Origin: Paraspadella gotoi
Lineage: Eukaryota; Chaetognatha
DNA: 64,000 bases
NCBI GenBank assembly: GCA_051294375.1
Contig: CM119263.1
Span: 25,387,367 to 25,451,366 of the forward strand
Direction: 5' to 3'
How positions within the stretch are numbered: position 1 is the first letter of the stretch; each line of letters starts with the position of its first letter. The notes beneath the pieces were generated by a model. That model searched no databases, had not been told where the DNA came from, and saw only the letters and a program-made list of their open reading frames with translations. Made by a program: the position numbers and the translations under genes. Shown here one piece after another: positions 12,410-25,742 of the stretch.

Positions 12410-15400
12410 CGCTACGAGCCGTCCGTCTTGTTCGTCGTATGTCATCGTTCATGGCTTATGTGTGATTTAAAACAGCTTTGTCATTGTCTGAAGAAAGCTT
12501 TTACTTTTTCTCTTTCTTTGTCCACACTTATATACCCGGCCTCGTCTTTCGTGCAGCGATTACCGGATTGTCAATTTTTAGCAGTCGTTCAAATCGTAAT
12601 AATCCGTCATCATCGTCGCCATCGTTCATTTTCGTTACTACTTCTTGTGATTTTTAGGTGTGAAGTGTCAGGAACTCGTAACATTTAGAGGCTCCATTCC
12701 TTTATTCGTCGCAGGAGCAATAAACGAAAGAGCTTTCGTTTAAGTCGGGTTTCGTGGTTGGTTGTTGTCGTCGTCGTCGTCAGTTGTCGTCGTCGTCGTT
12801 GTCGTCGTCCGTCTCTCTAAGTTGTCAGTTGTCTGTCAACGTTGTCATGCATGATGATCACTCGCGCGCCGGTCGATCTTCTAAAAAAGTCGCGAAAAAA
12901 AAAAACTTTTTGTTAGGAACCAGTTCGACCGCAACGAGTTTTTTCAAACTAATTTTGTAGTCATTCTGTCTTCGCGGTAACGGTGTTTTCGTAACGGAAA
13001 AATAAAAAAAAAAGTATTTGTGCCGGGTTTTTTTAAACTTTTTTTTCTTTTGGTCGTTACCGGTGGATGATTTTGAAGCCTGAAAATGAAGTTCTGCCTA
13101 ACCTTTACCAGCGAACGGTTTTTCTCGGGGCAGCAATTACAGGAAAAAAAATTTCCCTTCCGTCGCCTCGTAGAAAAACGGTCTTATTTTCGCATTTGAG
13201 TGCCCGGATGCGGACTTTCGAACGCCGCTGCTTGGCAATGGAGACGGGAACGCCGACGTCGTGCTTGCAATGAAGGGGAACGTCGTTGCTTTTGGAATCG
13301 GGAGACCGGATTTGCATCGACGTGTAGCTTTAACCTTTTATTGCAGTTGTTTGGCATAAGATAAGATAACGAGATGAACATGACAAGATAAAGTAAGTAA
13401 ATAAGACTGAATTTTTCGGCTGTCAACTCAATTTCTCAACGATTCTAAACTCGACCACATGTCACTCCGGCGGGCGTTCACATGCTCTGCGAAAAAACAA
13501 TCGCCAATCTAGTTTACGTAAAAGTCTTTTTCCGCACGAACGACGACGACGACGACGACGACGCCCGTGTTGGCGAGTTATTGTCCTCAGGTTCGTCTTG
13601 TGGTTCGTTCGACGAACGGCTTTCATCCAGGCTCGTGTCCCGTTTTAGGAAACAAGTTCCAACGATAGTTTCTTCTTTTCCTTTATTTTTTTTTTTTAGT
13701 AGACTTTGCTCTTATCTTCCTTTTCCTTGTTTTTTTTTCCTTTCTCTAGTTGGCTTAGCATTCCTTGTTTTTTCCTTTTTCATCCGATTATATGATTCCG
13801 TTACCATTTTGCTTTGTCTCTTTGCATACTGTTTTTTTTACTTTAAAGATCAGATCCCATAGATTGTCTCATTTCTTTCACCGAAGAGACGTGCGGCGTA
13901 TCCGTTTCTTCTCCTCTTTTTTCTCGAGTGAGAACCTTTCACTTGTTTTCTTTTTTCTTTCCTCTTGTTGTTTTTCTTTTCTTTTTCTTCATCCAACCTC
14001 GCAATTCAAGTCTTTTTCTCAATGTCTTTCTTCCTCCGCGAGGGAAAAAGGTAAATCTCGTTTTATGTTTCTCTGGCGTCTGAACTATACCATTTTCTTC
14101 ATCGCCCTCTTTTTTTTTTTCTTTGGCGCTCGACGGCCTTCCCACACAGACAACGCCCCCCCTGATACCCGCGCTTCTTTCAGTTTCTTCGCACAGAACT
14201 CGACCTTTCTCACATGCCTCCCACATCGAGACTTGTTTCTTTACCCAGATGCAAGTCCTCTTCTTTCTCATCCCCCCCACAATTTCGCCTTCCTCCTCCT
14301 CCTCAACGCCTCTCCCTTACTTCTTCCCCTCGCCACCTCACCCCACCCACTCCAAGACTGGTCTGCCATTGCCGGGTCAGAATCTTGTTTTTATTTCCCC
14401 TCGTTACCTGAACAAAAGGAATCGTTAAACGCCGAAAGAACATTAGGAAAAGTCATTTAGCTTCTTTGTAAGAGGCCTTTACCAATATCTCTCCATCTCT
14501 CTCTCCTCTCTCTCGTCTCTCTCTCAATCTCTCCTTCTCTCATCTCTCTCTCCCTTCTCGTCGAATTTTAGAGGCGTGGTGTTGCTTTTAACGCTCATTT
14601 GATATTGCGTCTGTAGCCGAAACTTGCAAATGCATTTTCCTAATACGAAAATGTTGATTGGGATTGTTCAATGTTCACGAAGTAAGAGAAGGAAATTGAT
14701 ACAGTAAATATATATTTTTTTTAAGTCGAAAAAAAAAAGTCATTTTACTAAAAACATGGGACCGTTCATGTGTTGCTAATATATCTATCTCAGCTAGACG
14801 GTTTTATTTTCTCTCCTGCCTACTGCGTTCCCTCATGCCAATCTTGTTCTTCGCCCTGCCAATTGTTTTTTTTTTCTGCCCTGCCTCGATTCTCCTTTTG
14901 GATCCGCTTTTGTCTTTTGTCTCGGTGGTTTTTAATTTTGCGGCCGTTGGGCGGCGCTCCCGCGTTTGACTCCGCCTCAAATCGGTCCTCGGTGCTTGGC
15001 TCTGGTGAGACGGCGACGATGAAGACGACGATGACGGAATGACGTTGAAAGAAGAAACAACGTCGCCGAGGACGACAAATCAAGTTAAAGAAAGTTTTTT
15101 TGTAAATTTTATGAGACAACAATAATGAGAAAAAATCTTTTATGACAAAAGCTGACGATAATATACAGCTGGTCAAAGTCTGGGTTTAACAGACGAAAAG
15201 AACTCGGACTCAAGACCGCGTACCTGGCTTGGAAAATAAACAGAATGTCAATGTTTGCAATTATAAATGGGAAATGAGAACCGGCGATTTTCGACAGGCG
15301 AAAAGAATGACAACGCGACCGAGTCTCCAAGAAATGATGACAAAATTGACAGCCGACGAGAGTCGAGAGATGACGCGCACCTCTCGAGCCTAAAACTGCA

Positions 15401-18129
15401 AAGGGTCAAAAAGGCGAAGAGGAAGCGAATCGAAATGAGTTTTTTGGTCTCTGAATCTAAGATGCGTCGGAGTCTCCGTATTCAATCGGGCTCGACACGA
15501 CGACGACGACGAGCGACGACGACGACGACGACGAAGACGCACGACCGACGACGACACCCCGGCAAGAAAGTCATGGTCCCTCCAGTGATCTGTAATTCAG
15601 AGATTTGTAACCGAGTGCAAAACGTTTTGTGGTTTCGTCGTTCGGTTAAAGATTGAAGGATACGGGATTTTTTGAAAAAAAAAAAGACAGAGCGACAGAG
15701 ACAGAGCATACAGACAGAGAGAAAGAGGAAAGAGCGAGACAAAGCGAGAAGCGTCGTAATTCGCGCTTATTGCGGCGAGGATTTGGTTTCCCTGTGGAAC
15801 AATAATGACAGCTTTAGTGATGTTGTGGATGTTGTGATGTTGATGCTTCTGATTCTCAAAAAAGCGTTGATGGAGTTTTAAAGTTTGGTAATCGCATTTT
15901 TGTTGTTACGTTTGATTCTGCCAACAGAAATAACGAAAGAAAGAACAACGCGAGCAGGAGATGACTTTAGACGCGCATCGGTCCCTGCGTATTGTAGTGG
16001 CAAGTTGACAATTCGAGTGACATAATTTAAAATCGGAATTTTTGGTTATGACAAGTAAAAGATTATAAACCGAAAATAGGCTCGATGTCAACGTTCGGTT
16101 GAAACGAGCCTCTCCTTTATTCACGTTTTTTATAAGTCGAACGAGGAAACATAATGAGAGTAAGCTATGATTGGCTCGAACGACGACGACGACGACGACG
16201 ACGACGAAAACTCCGGGAACGAAATGACGAGAAAAGGACGACTTCGAGATAAAAGCCAAAAGCGAAGTCGGAGACGCGAGAAATTCAGCGTAATGCTGAT
16301 GATGACGACCGATGACGATGAGATGATAACGACCATGAAATGATGATGATGATATCTTTTGCGCGGGAAGGTTCCAAACGATAAATCGGATTGAAATCGG
16401 CCGAGGAATCAAAGGGATCCGCGTCAACCAGAGAAACGGAAGCGGGATTCAGGCGACGTAACTTACCCTTGCTGTCTTCGCACACTGCCGCGTCATGCCA
16501 GTGCCCATCCCAACCCCCGCGCCCTCTTCTTTACTCAACAGGCCTCTTCCTCCTCCTTCCGACGCCCTTCGCATCCAACGCGACCCGCAAATTCATTTCA
16601 CCTTTTTGATGACACTCACTCGAAAGGAGAGAGATGAACCCCTACCCTCTATCAACCTGCCTCTTCCTCCTTTCATTTGCCTTTCCTGCTTCTATAATCA
16701 TTCGTTCTTCGTCCACTACATTTCTTGATGCCATCAACGAGCGCACACCGAACTTTTCTTTTTCTTCCTCTTACCTCTTCAGTTAGCTTTCTAAATTTCC
16801 GCTGTTTTTACAATATTTATTTCACATCCACTTGAACGTAACCCGTTAGCTTTAACTGGATGCCAAAATTCTAATCTGATAAGCTTTAGTTTAACGTTAG
16901 GTAATTTACCAAAAAAAAAAAACCAACCAATTCATAGTCTCCTCGAAACTTTAAGAATTCCACCCGCTTATGCTTCTCATGTTTTTATTTAGTATTTATC
17001 ATTTGCTAACGAATTTTACTTTACAAAATTTTTAGAAAAAAACTGGCCTCCCCTGCATCTTCCTTTCCGCGGTCTAAATCTACGATAACCCCGTGCCCAC
17101 AACCCCAGAGAACCTTCCCCCTTTACAGCCCTCCTCCTCCTTACCTCTCCTCGCAAAATCTGAGTGGGCGTCGGCCCGCTTTTTGCCTTTTCACGTTTGT
17201 CCTGCGCGACCTTCGATGGTCATAGTCGCCGCCTTTTATTTCGCATCTGACCAAAAAAAGGAATTCCTGTCTCTGTTACTCTCTATCTATCTCTCTCCTC
17301 CTCTCTCTCTCTATCTCTCTCGCTCTGTGCTTTGGTGCGAGAGAAGAATTCAATCGGGAGGAACACGAAAGTAGAAAAAGAGAGAGACGTCCGGTGAAAA
17401 GAAGGAATAATGCAATTAATGAAGCGGAAGAGACGAAAACGAGGATTCAGGTGAAGAAGAGACGGAATTCAATCCGTGTCCTCTGTCAGTAGAAGAACGA
17501 AATAGATGACGGGAAATTGACAAATCGATCGTAATCAACGCAGAGAGTCCTCACGCAGTGTCGTGCCTGAACTTTTGGGCTACTATTTTTCCAAGGCTTC
17601 CCCATATGCTTCATTTATTAAAGTTCTAATTCTACTATTAAGCTCTATTCTATTGCCTAAATTTTTAAGCTAATCCCTGACCCTCACCAGCTAGGTTACA
17701 TAACCCTCAATCCAACCTGAATCTTATACCGCATCATGTCCTAACTTAATCCAGTAACCAAAATATACGAATCTCATGAAATGGCGGGATTTTTGGAAGC
17801 ACCACATTGCGCACTAATCAAACGCTCGCGATGAACTGCTCATTCGTCCTACCTTTTGTAGTTCGTTGAGCGGCGATCTTATAAAACGATATTTTTTAAA
17901 AGACGCAAGTTTTAGCACAACTAAATAGTAGAATTATCAGACAAAGAATTTATGTTGATTGTTGCTGTTGAGGACCTAATATCAATACTTGAAAGTCTTC
18001 TCTCGTGCATCGACCATGCGTCCAAGACTCTTTCATCACAAATCGTCGCGTTGCAAAGGTGAAAAAAGGTGAGAGCGACAGAGAGGGAGAAGAGAGAGCG
18101 AGAGAAAGAGAGAGAAGGGCAAAGAGAAA

Positions 18130-18174
<45 letters not shown>

Positions 18175-18377
18175 GAGAGAGAAGAGAGAGAGAGAGAGAA
18201 GAGTAGAGACTGAGAGAAAGCGAGAGGTTTTTTCTCTCCCGTCGCACTCGGAGACGAATAACGCATTAACGACCCAACGCTTTTAGATCTTCGTGACCCG
18301 CTTGTTTTCTCTCCAATCAACTCCGACAGTCCACCCACGTAACCCGGCTGGAGAGAGGAGAGGAGAGAGAGAGGAGA

Positions 18378-18440
<63 letters not shown>

Positions 18441-19083
18441 AGAAATTCATTTCCTTCCATGCCATTGCATCTTTTCCGGCCCCCTAGTCCGCCCCCTGCG
18501 CTTCCCCGTCTTTCACTCCCTTTCCATCCTCCGCCCACCGTCAAAAGAGACCGGGCTTTGACCAATACTTCAACCCGAGAAATCCTCAAGTAGGCCCGAA
18601 CCAATGTCGCATTTCCAGTCCGGCCCCTTTTTTCGCTTCTTTAGTTGACAGACGCCCACCTCATGAGAGTAACAAAATTGCTGCACTCTGCAATGTTACT
18701 CAGCGTTGAGAGGCATGTTCACATTTCTCTCTCTAGTTTCCTGGAGCGGGAGATTTCAATTAGAGAAAAGGAAAACGTTCCTACGAACAAAAGGTAATAT
18801 TTGTTCGGGAAAATTAAACTGCTTGCGCTGGTGTATTGCTTTGTGGTGGCTGAATGATTTTTCTTGAGAATGCAATTTTCGCTCGTAGTGGTTATTCAAT
18901 GGAATTATTGCGCTGGAAAGACGTCAGGAAGTGGAGTCGTGCATTGACTTTGATCAGATATCTTTAATGTTTAAATAAAATATTCTGATAAAGACAATAA
19001 GACATTAAATATATATAATTGTAGAATTTAGAATAACGATGATAAAATATGCCCCTATGGCGTTGAATGTCCGTATTATCGAA

Positions 19084-19131
19084 GCCGGACTGAGATCTAA
19101 AGGTTCGCTGGTCGATCCCGGGTTTCACCGA
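19084..19131 (+). pseudogene. Copy 1 of truncated tRNA-like sequence
   Basis: Matches 28971-29019 with scattered single-base differences (a missing A in the anticodon loop, a changed T arm). It is probably the same locus assembled twice. Confidence 0.5.
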
Positions 19132-19254
19132 GTTGTTCTTCAGACTTTACATAATTTAGAGTTTACTGTTTGATTTTATTTTGTGTAACTGAGACTAAGT
19201 CTCAGTGTGACAATTGTCAAAAAATTATTATGATTTCAAAGAAAAAAACTATAA

Positions 19255-19333
19255 GCTTGGAATAGGCTCAGTTGGGAGAGCGTTAGACTGACAGATCTAA
19301 AAGGTCCCTGGTTCAATCCCCGGGGTTCCAGCA
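19255..19333 (+). pseudogene. tRNA-Phe, copy 1 with inserted bases
   Basis: Same gene as the intact tRNA at 29148-29220, but carrying extra single bases in the acceptor region, D arm, anticodon loop, variable region and T arm, so it would not fold properly. Because every difference is an inserted base, mostly in homopolymers, I read this as sequencing error in a duplicated contig end and not as a decayed gene. Confidence 0.75.
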
Positions 19334-20112
19334 GTAGGGTGAAAAATTTAAAACCGATATTTAACAGTCGTTGCATAATGACTTGATTGTTGTCTATAAT
19401 GAAATGAGAATAACAAAGTATAAATCTGTCTTGTAAGAAGAAACTTATTTGATGAAAGTTCTTTTAAAAGGAATGTCAGTAAAAAATATAGGTCTCGAGT
19501 AACTCAATATAATTGTTTTTTGCCACTGTTTCTCGCCATCAAATAACGCGTTTTAACTTTAAAGGTAACACCGCACTCAGGCGCTATCGACCGATGATCG
19601 AAAGAGGGGGGGAAAAAAGAAGAACTCGAATTGCGCTCGAATTTGTATATTCATTTACGAAGCATGTCGCCAGTCAAGATCTTTTTTGTTTTTTCACCGG
19701 ATTCTGTATTTTGTTGGCCCACTAGTCTCACGCCAGTGTCCGATCGCGTTCTAGGAGGACGACGGCCAATCCCAACAACCTTTGAGACTTGCATCGCGCG
19801 CGTGGACGAGGCAGGACGTCGATGCGTGAGTTAATTATGTTTTATTATTTTTCTATCTTTTTCTAGTCCTATATATATAACTAAAGAATACATTCGTACA
19901 GAAGAACACGAACATACGTATACCACGAAGGTTTTATTAGCGAACAGTATAGCATTAATAGAGCAGTGATTCCGTTACAATTTTTTTAAAAAACGTTCAG
20001 ATAAGAGCTGAATAAAATGAAAATTTAAATCGATATAAAACCAAAAAATTAATATAGACGGAAAACTGAAATATTCTTTGGCTAATACTACTTGAGAGAT
20101 ACACTATAATTT

Positions 20113-21200
20113 ACTATCCTTGAAAATATGGGACAAATAGGGGCAACCATTTTGGATTGCAATTGCCGGTTCGTGCCGATTTGACAATGTAGTAATTGGG
20201 CGCAAGTGGCGCAACATTGACGTGCGAAACGATACGCGATGGGGTTCAGAATTTCTGCAGAAAATGAAATATGAATATTTATTGAAATACATTGAAGATT
20301 GAAGTACAACTCAGAAAAGTTGTCAATTGAGTAAGACTTACGTTGGGGGATTTGTGTTGCTTGGCTGACTTGTTGCTGTTGTCCGGACAACACGAGGCTG
20401 GCAGATCTGACCGACGACGGCCTCCGGTAGAGGCTGCTCCTCCACCGAGTAAATCCGGCAGACCGCCCGCTCCGGTTCCCCTACGCCGAGGAGACCGCCG
20501 AGGTCACCTGGGAGCCCGCTGGAGACCGGCCACGCCGCCGCTGCCGCCCGCTGGGCCTCCACCGCCTCCAAGTAAAGATCCCCAGTCCGCCGCCAGCAGC
20601 GCCCGTACCACCGCCTCCACCACCACCCTGTATCCCAAGAATCCCCCAAGACCTCCAGCACCGCCAAGAAATCGTCCATATCACCGACAGAGCGGCGGCT
20701 TTCCTCCTGCTCCACCGACACCCCGTAGCTCCCCCAGCACCCTCCAGGCCCGCCGCCGACGCTGGCCGAGATGCCCGCCCAAAGCCATCAGTTTACCTGA
20801 AAAAGAACAAAATGTGGTGTGATATAAGTTTATTTGTAGCTTAAATATAATAGAACAAATTGTTGCGGGTGAGGAAATCTAAAAATGTTCGTGGATTATG
20901 AAATATGATATTATCATATTTAAAAAATATCATAATGAGGCAATTGAGGAAAAGTTAATGAATATCCAATTAACTAAAATTAGGAAAATTCAATTGTTTC
21001 AACAAATATTAAATCAAAGCATTGCCAAAGGTTTTTTTATAATCATTTAATTTTTATGTCCAATTCCGAGGAAATTTGGGCCTTTTTTTTGACGTTAAAA
21101 TTCACTCCACGTGTGCCAAAGAAAAAGCGTCCGCCGACGAAGGAAAAGACGAATGTTAAAAATAAGCAAAACAGTATTCTTCTGTCCCATTTTGATGTTT
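20113..21200 (-). pseudogene. Gly-rich secreted protein gene, copy 1 with frameshifts
   Basis: Equivalent of the gene at 29990-31028. The Gly-rich exon is split over three frames by single-base indels, and the signal-peptide exon start is scrambled. The order of exons and the splice sites (acceptor TTTTTCAG, donor GTAAGT) are retained. The most economical reading is error in a duplicated contig end. Confidence 0.7.
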
Positions 21201-21763
21201 AATTCGTTATGTTCGTTTGAATTAACGGTGCGAGTTTGGCCTCTTTATATAAATCAGCGTGGGTCCGAGCGAATCGAAATAATGTGAACATAAAGAGACA
21301 AGAGGTTTTCAATTGTCGACGTGATCGTATGCCGAATCTTGAGAACGGGCGAAATCGAGAAGAAACAAAGAAGATCGATCTGGCGTCCGAACAGTTTTCA
21401 TGGGTCTCAAAAGTGAATAAACGCGGCTTCATAGGATGAATGACCCTCGATCAGCCGAGGGCTGGAGGTCACTGGTCACCACTTTGGTCACTGTCAAGGG
21501 CTGAAAGAGAAACTAGAAACGAGTCCTCCTTGGCTTGCGATATCGATGGAGCGAGAGAGGTCAACCCAAAAAATATCTGGCGGGGGAAGAGAATGGAATT
21601 GGTTGGAGACGAATTAAATTGTAGCTGACAGAAACTATAATCCCTAAGTCTGGGTCTAGAGACTATTTCCCTTGTTTCTGTCGCGTTAAATGAAAACAAT
21701 TATTAAAATTCATTTATAAAATCTAGTTTATTGGTCAAGGGAGAACGTAATTTTTCTAAAAAG

Positions 21764-21939
21764 AGACTGTGAGAAAGTCTTGAATTGAAAGCTTACAGGG
21801 ACCTGCTATGCTCATTATTTTGGTAAAGAGTGGATGGAGGCCTTAAACCACCCAAAGCCTGTCCAAAGTCATGGGCAGAAAAATAGCTTATTTATTAAAA
21901 TGAATGGAATAATTTTTATATGGTTGTACCAATTTCATA
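21764..21939 (+). repeat. Dispersed repeat, copy 1 of ankyrin intron 1 insertion
   Basis: The same sequence as at 31567-31730, in the lower-quality duplicate; see the fuller member at 43705-43885. Confidence 0.6.
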
Positions 21940-22584
21940 TTAAATATGGATTTAAAGGAAAAGCAATAATATAAAGATGTGAGATTTAAAGATGATCTGA
22001 ACTGTTATCCGCGAGCCAAAGGTTCGATTCATTCAAACAGTCTTTTACAAGAGAGACAGAATTTTACATACTACATAAAAAACTAAATTTTGTTCAATTT
22101 TCAGGTATCTTGAATTAACATTACTTAACTTTTACTGTCGGAAAATATTTCTTGTGTTTTTTAAAACAATAAAAGAATTCTACTTCTACGACTTTACGCT
22201 TCCCTATCTTTCTTTGGTTTGCAGGTCGCAAACTTTGGAAGCGGGAGTGAATCCAAATGACAAAACATTCACGAATTCGCGGTTAGGACGCGCTACTCTC
22301 TGTTAGCCCACGCTCTCACGGAAAGTAAACAAAAGAGCATGAAATGATTTTTTTTATCATTATTATATTATAATATGAATGGATTAATGGATACTTAATA
22401 TGAATGGATAATTTTATATTGTTGTACCAATTTCATAATATCAAAACTGCGAAGTACATTATTAAATTCGGTTTTTTAAGAAAATATAATATATTTATAA
22501 TTTCAAAATCAAACCAGGCTACTCTGCGATAGTTCGACTTTTGCTGCTAAAGGAGCTAATCCAAATATCAAAGATCCCAGTTCT

Positions 22585-22609
22585 NNNNNNNNNNNNNNNN
22601 NNNNNNNNN
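22585..22609. other. Assembly gap (25 N) between the two 10-kb copies
   Basis: Exactly 25 N. Copy 1 ends at its left edge and copy 2 begins at its right edge. That placement is the main evidence that two overlapping contig ends were set side by side instead of merged. Confidence 0.97.
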
Positions 22610-22800
22610 GCTAGACGTCGTCTTCGTTCGTCGTTGTCATCGTCTGCTTCGTCGTCGTTCTTAAAACACTTTGTCATTGTCTGAAGAAGCTTTTACTTTT
22701 TCTCTTTCTTTGTCAACACTTAATACCGGCCTCTGTCTTTCGATCAGCGATTACCGATTGTCCAATTTTTAGCAGTCGTTCAAATCGTAATAACTCCGTC

Positions 22801-23045
22801 NNNNNNNNNNNNNNNNNNNNNNNNNNNNNNNNNNNNNNNNNNNNNNNNNNNNNNNNNNNNNNNNNNNNNNNNNNNNNNNNNNNNNNNNNNNNNNNNNNNN
22901 NNNNNNNNNNNNNNNNNNNNNNNNNNNNNNNNNNNNNNNNNNNNNNNNNNNNNNNNNNNNNNNNNNNNNNNNNNNNNNNNNNNNNNNNNNNNNNNNNNNN
23001 NNNNNNNNNNNNNNNNNNNNNNNNNNNNNNNNNNNNNNNNNNNNN
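22801..23045. other. Assembly gap (245 N), sequence present in copy 1
   Basis: The flanks match copy 1 at about 12600 and 12770-12815, where the interval is a continuous stretch of roughly 170-200 bases rich in GTC triplets. The gap is therefore a microsatellite dropout. Confidence 0.9.
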
Positions 23046-23462
23046 TCGTCGTCGTCGTCGTTGTCGTCGTCGTCATCATCTAAGTTGTCAGTGTCGTCAA
23101 CGTTGTCATCATGATGATCACTCGCGTCGCCGTCGATCTTTAAAAAAAGTCGCGAAAAAAAAAACATTTTTTTACGAACCAAGTTTACGAACCGAGTTTT
23201 TTTCAGGAAAACTAAAATGTAACTAATTTTTTTTTTTTCGCCGGTAACGTGTTTTCGTAACGAAAAATAAAAAAAAAAGTATTTTGGCGGGGTTTTTTTT
23301 AACTTTTTTCTCTTTTGGTCGTTACCGATTTTTGAAGCCTGAAATGAAGTCTCTGCCTAACCTTTACCGCGAACGGTTTTTCTCGGGGCAGCAATTACAA
23401 GGAAAAAAAATTTCCCTCCGTCGCCTCGTAAAACCCTTATCTTTCGCTTTGAGCCCGAATGC

Positions 23463-23552
23463 GGACTTCGACGCCGCTGCTTGCAATGGAGACGGGAACG
23501 CCGACGTCGTTGCTTGCAATGAAGGGGAACGTCGTTGCTTGGAATACGGGAA
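23463..23552 (+). repeat. Three imperfect ~30-bp tandem units
   Basis: Three successive units contain a GTTGCTTG/GCTGCTTG core followed by GGAA and a GGGAAC-like end. The same array is in copy 1 near 13213-13300. A long frame runs over it in copy 2 only, so I do not call it coding. Confidence 0.5.
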
Positions 23553-23695
23553 CGGATTGCAACGACGTGTAGCTTTACCTTTTATTGCATTTTTGCGTGG
23601 AGTGCGCTGATAACAGATAAGATGAACATGACAAGATAAAGTAAGTAAAAAGAGTTGAATTTGTTCGGTTCCTACTAATTTCTCACATTCTAAAC

Positions 23696-23902
23696 NNNNN
23701 NNNNNNNNNNNNNNNNNNNNNNNNNNNNNNNNNNNNNNNNNNNNNNNNNNNNNNNNNNNNNNNNNNNNNNNNNNNNNNNNNNNNNNNNNNNNNNNNNNNN
23801 NNNNNNNNNNNNNNNNNNNNNNNNNNNNNNNNNNNNNNNNNNNNNNNNNNNNNNNNNNNNNNNNNNNNNNNNNNNNNNNNNNNNNNNNNNNNNNNNNNNN
23901 NN
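23696..23902. other. Assembly gap (207 N), sequence present in copy 1
   Basis: Flanked on the right by a pure GAC array. Copy 1 bridges the same flanks (near 13448 to 13541) with only about 95 bases, so the gap size here is overestimated. Confidence 0.9.
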
Positions 23903-24751
23903 CGACGACGACGACGACGACGACGACGACGCCGTGTTGCGAGTTATTGTCCTCTCGTCTTTGTTCGTCGACGCTTTCATCCACGTCGTGTCCCCGTTTA
24001 GGAAACAAGTTCCAACGATTTCTTCTTTTCCTTTATTTTTTTTTTTTAGTAACTTTTTTTCCTTATCTTTCCTTTTCCTTTTTTTATTTTCCTTTCCTAG
24101 TTGCTTGCATTCCTTTTTTTTTCCTTCCCCCATTTTCCTTATTTTCTCTTTTCATACTTTTTTTTTCCTTTAAAAATCATCCCATAGATGTCTCATTCTT
24201 TCACCGGCGTCCGTTTCTTCTCCCTTTTGTTTCTCGAGTGAGAACCTTTCTCTTGTTTTCTTTTTCTTTCCTCTTGTTTTCTTTTTCTTTCCTCGCCAAC
24301 CTCCAATTCAATCTTTTTCTCATTCTTTCTTCCTCCGCGAGCAAAAAGAAATCTCTTTTATTTTCTTGGCGTCTGACTACCTTTTCTTCTCGCCTCCTTT
24401 TTTTTTTTCTTCGCCGCTCGACGCCTCCACACAACCGCCCCCCCTCATCCCGCGCTTCTTTCGTTTCTTCCACCAGAAATCCCTTTCTCACATCCTCCCC
24501 ACATCGAGACTTTTCTCTTCCGGATTCAAATCCTCTTCTTCTCATCCCACCCCCACTTTCCCTTCCTCCTCCTCCTCAACCCCTCCCTCTCACTCTCCCC
24601 CTCCACCTCACCCCCCCCCCAGACGTCTGCCATTCCGCGTCCAGAATCTTGTTTTTATCTTCCCCTCGTTTACCTGAACAAAAAGGAATCGTTAAACGCC
24701 GAAAGAAATTAGGAAAAGTCATTTAGCTTCTTTGTAAGAGGCCTTATACAA

Positions 24752-24790
<39 letters not shown>

Positions 24791-25686
24791 ATTTATAGAG
24801 CCGTGGATGTTGCTTTCTAACGCTCATTTGCATATTGCGTCTGTAGCCAAACTTCAATGCATTTCCTAATACGAAATGTTGATTTGGGATTGTTCAATGT
24901 TCACAGTAAAGAAGGAAATTGTATCAGTAAAATATATATTTTTTTAAGTCAAGAGTCATTTTACTAAAACATGGGACCTGTTCATTGTTGTAATATATCT
25001 ATCTCAGCTAGACGGTTTTATTTTCTCCCTCCTAACCTTGCGTTCCCCATGCCAATCTTGTTCTCGCCCTGCCAATGTTTTTTTTTTCTGCCCTGCCTCG
25101 AACTCCTTTTGGATCCGCTTTTGTCTTTTGTCTCGGTGGTTTTTATTTTGCGCCGTTGGCGGCGCTCCCGCTTTGACTTCCGCCTCAACGGTCTCGGTGC
25201 TGGCCTCTGGTGAGACGGCGACGATGAAGACGACGATGACGATGACGTTGAAGAAGAAACAACGTCGGCGAGGACGACAAATCAAGTTAAAGAAAGTTTT
25301 GTAAATTTTAATGATGACAACAATAATGAGAAAAAAATCTTTTATGACAAAAGCTGACGATAATATAACAGCTGGTCAATCTGGGTTTAACCAGACGAAA
25401 AGAACTCGGATCAAGACCCTAACCTGGCTTGAAAATAAACGGAATGTCAATGTTTGCAATTAATGAAAATGGGGAAATGAGAACCGCGATTTCGAGTCAG
25501 GCGAAAAGAATGACAACGACGACCGAGTCTCAAGAAAATGATGACAAAATTGACGCCGACAGAGAGTCGAGAGAGACGCCACCTCTCGAGCCTAAAATCA
25601 AAAGGGTCAAAAGCGAAGAGAAGCGAATCGAAATGAGTTTTTTGGTCTCTGAATCTAAGATGCGCGAGTCTCCTATTCAAATCGGC

Positions 25687-25689
<3 letters not shown>

Positions 25690-25742
<53 letters not shown>
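25690..25742 (+). repeat. (GAC)n microsatellite
   Basis: An almost pure trinucleotide array in copy 2. In copy 1 (15495-15560) the array is interrupted by other triplets, so the pure form may be a consensus artefact. Confidence 0.85.

Larger units (their letters stand above)
12410..22584 (+). repeat. Copy 1 of 10-kb duplicated segment (probably an assembly duplicate)
   Basis: The whole stretch matches 22610-32376 in order and orientation: flanking low-complexity DNA, truncated tRNA, tRNA-Phe, ankyrin exon 1, Gly-rich gene, ankyrin exons 2 and 3. It ends abruptly at the 25-N gap after AGTTCT, the same word that occurs at 32371-32376 where copy 2 runs on into unique DNA. Single-base insertions dominate. 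The tRNA alone differs by about six inserted bases and no substitution. This is the error pattern of unpolished long reads rather than of gene divergence. Genes inside are therefore annotated on copy 2. Confidence 0.88.
19664..22584 (+). pseudogene. Ankyrin-repeat gene, copy 1 (exons 1-3, cut by gap)
   Basis: Equivalent of the first three exons of the gene at 29543-33580: exon 1 about 19664-19825, exon 2 about 22225-22324, exon 3 from 22518 until the gap cuts it. Exon 1 is frameshifted here. Exon 2, in contrast, keeps four bases (GGAAGCGGGAG context) that copy 2 lacks and has a cleaner donor (GGAAA followed by GTAAAC), so this copy helps correct the other. It is probably not a separate gene. 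Confidence 0.7.
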
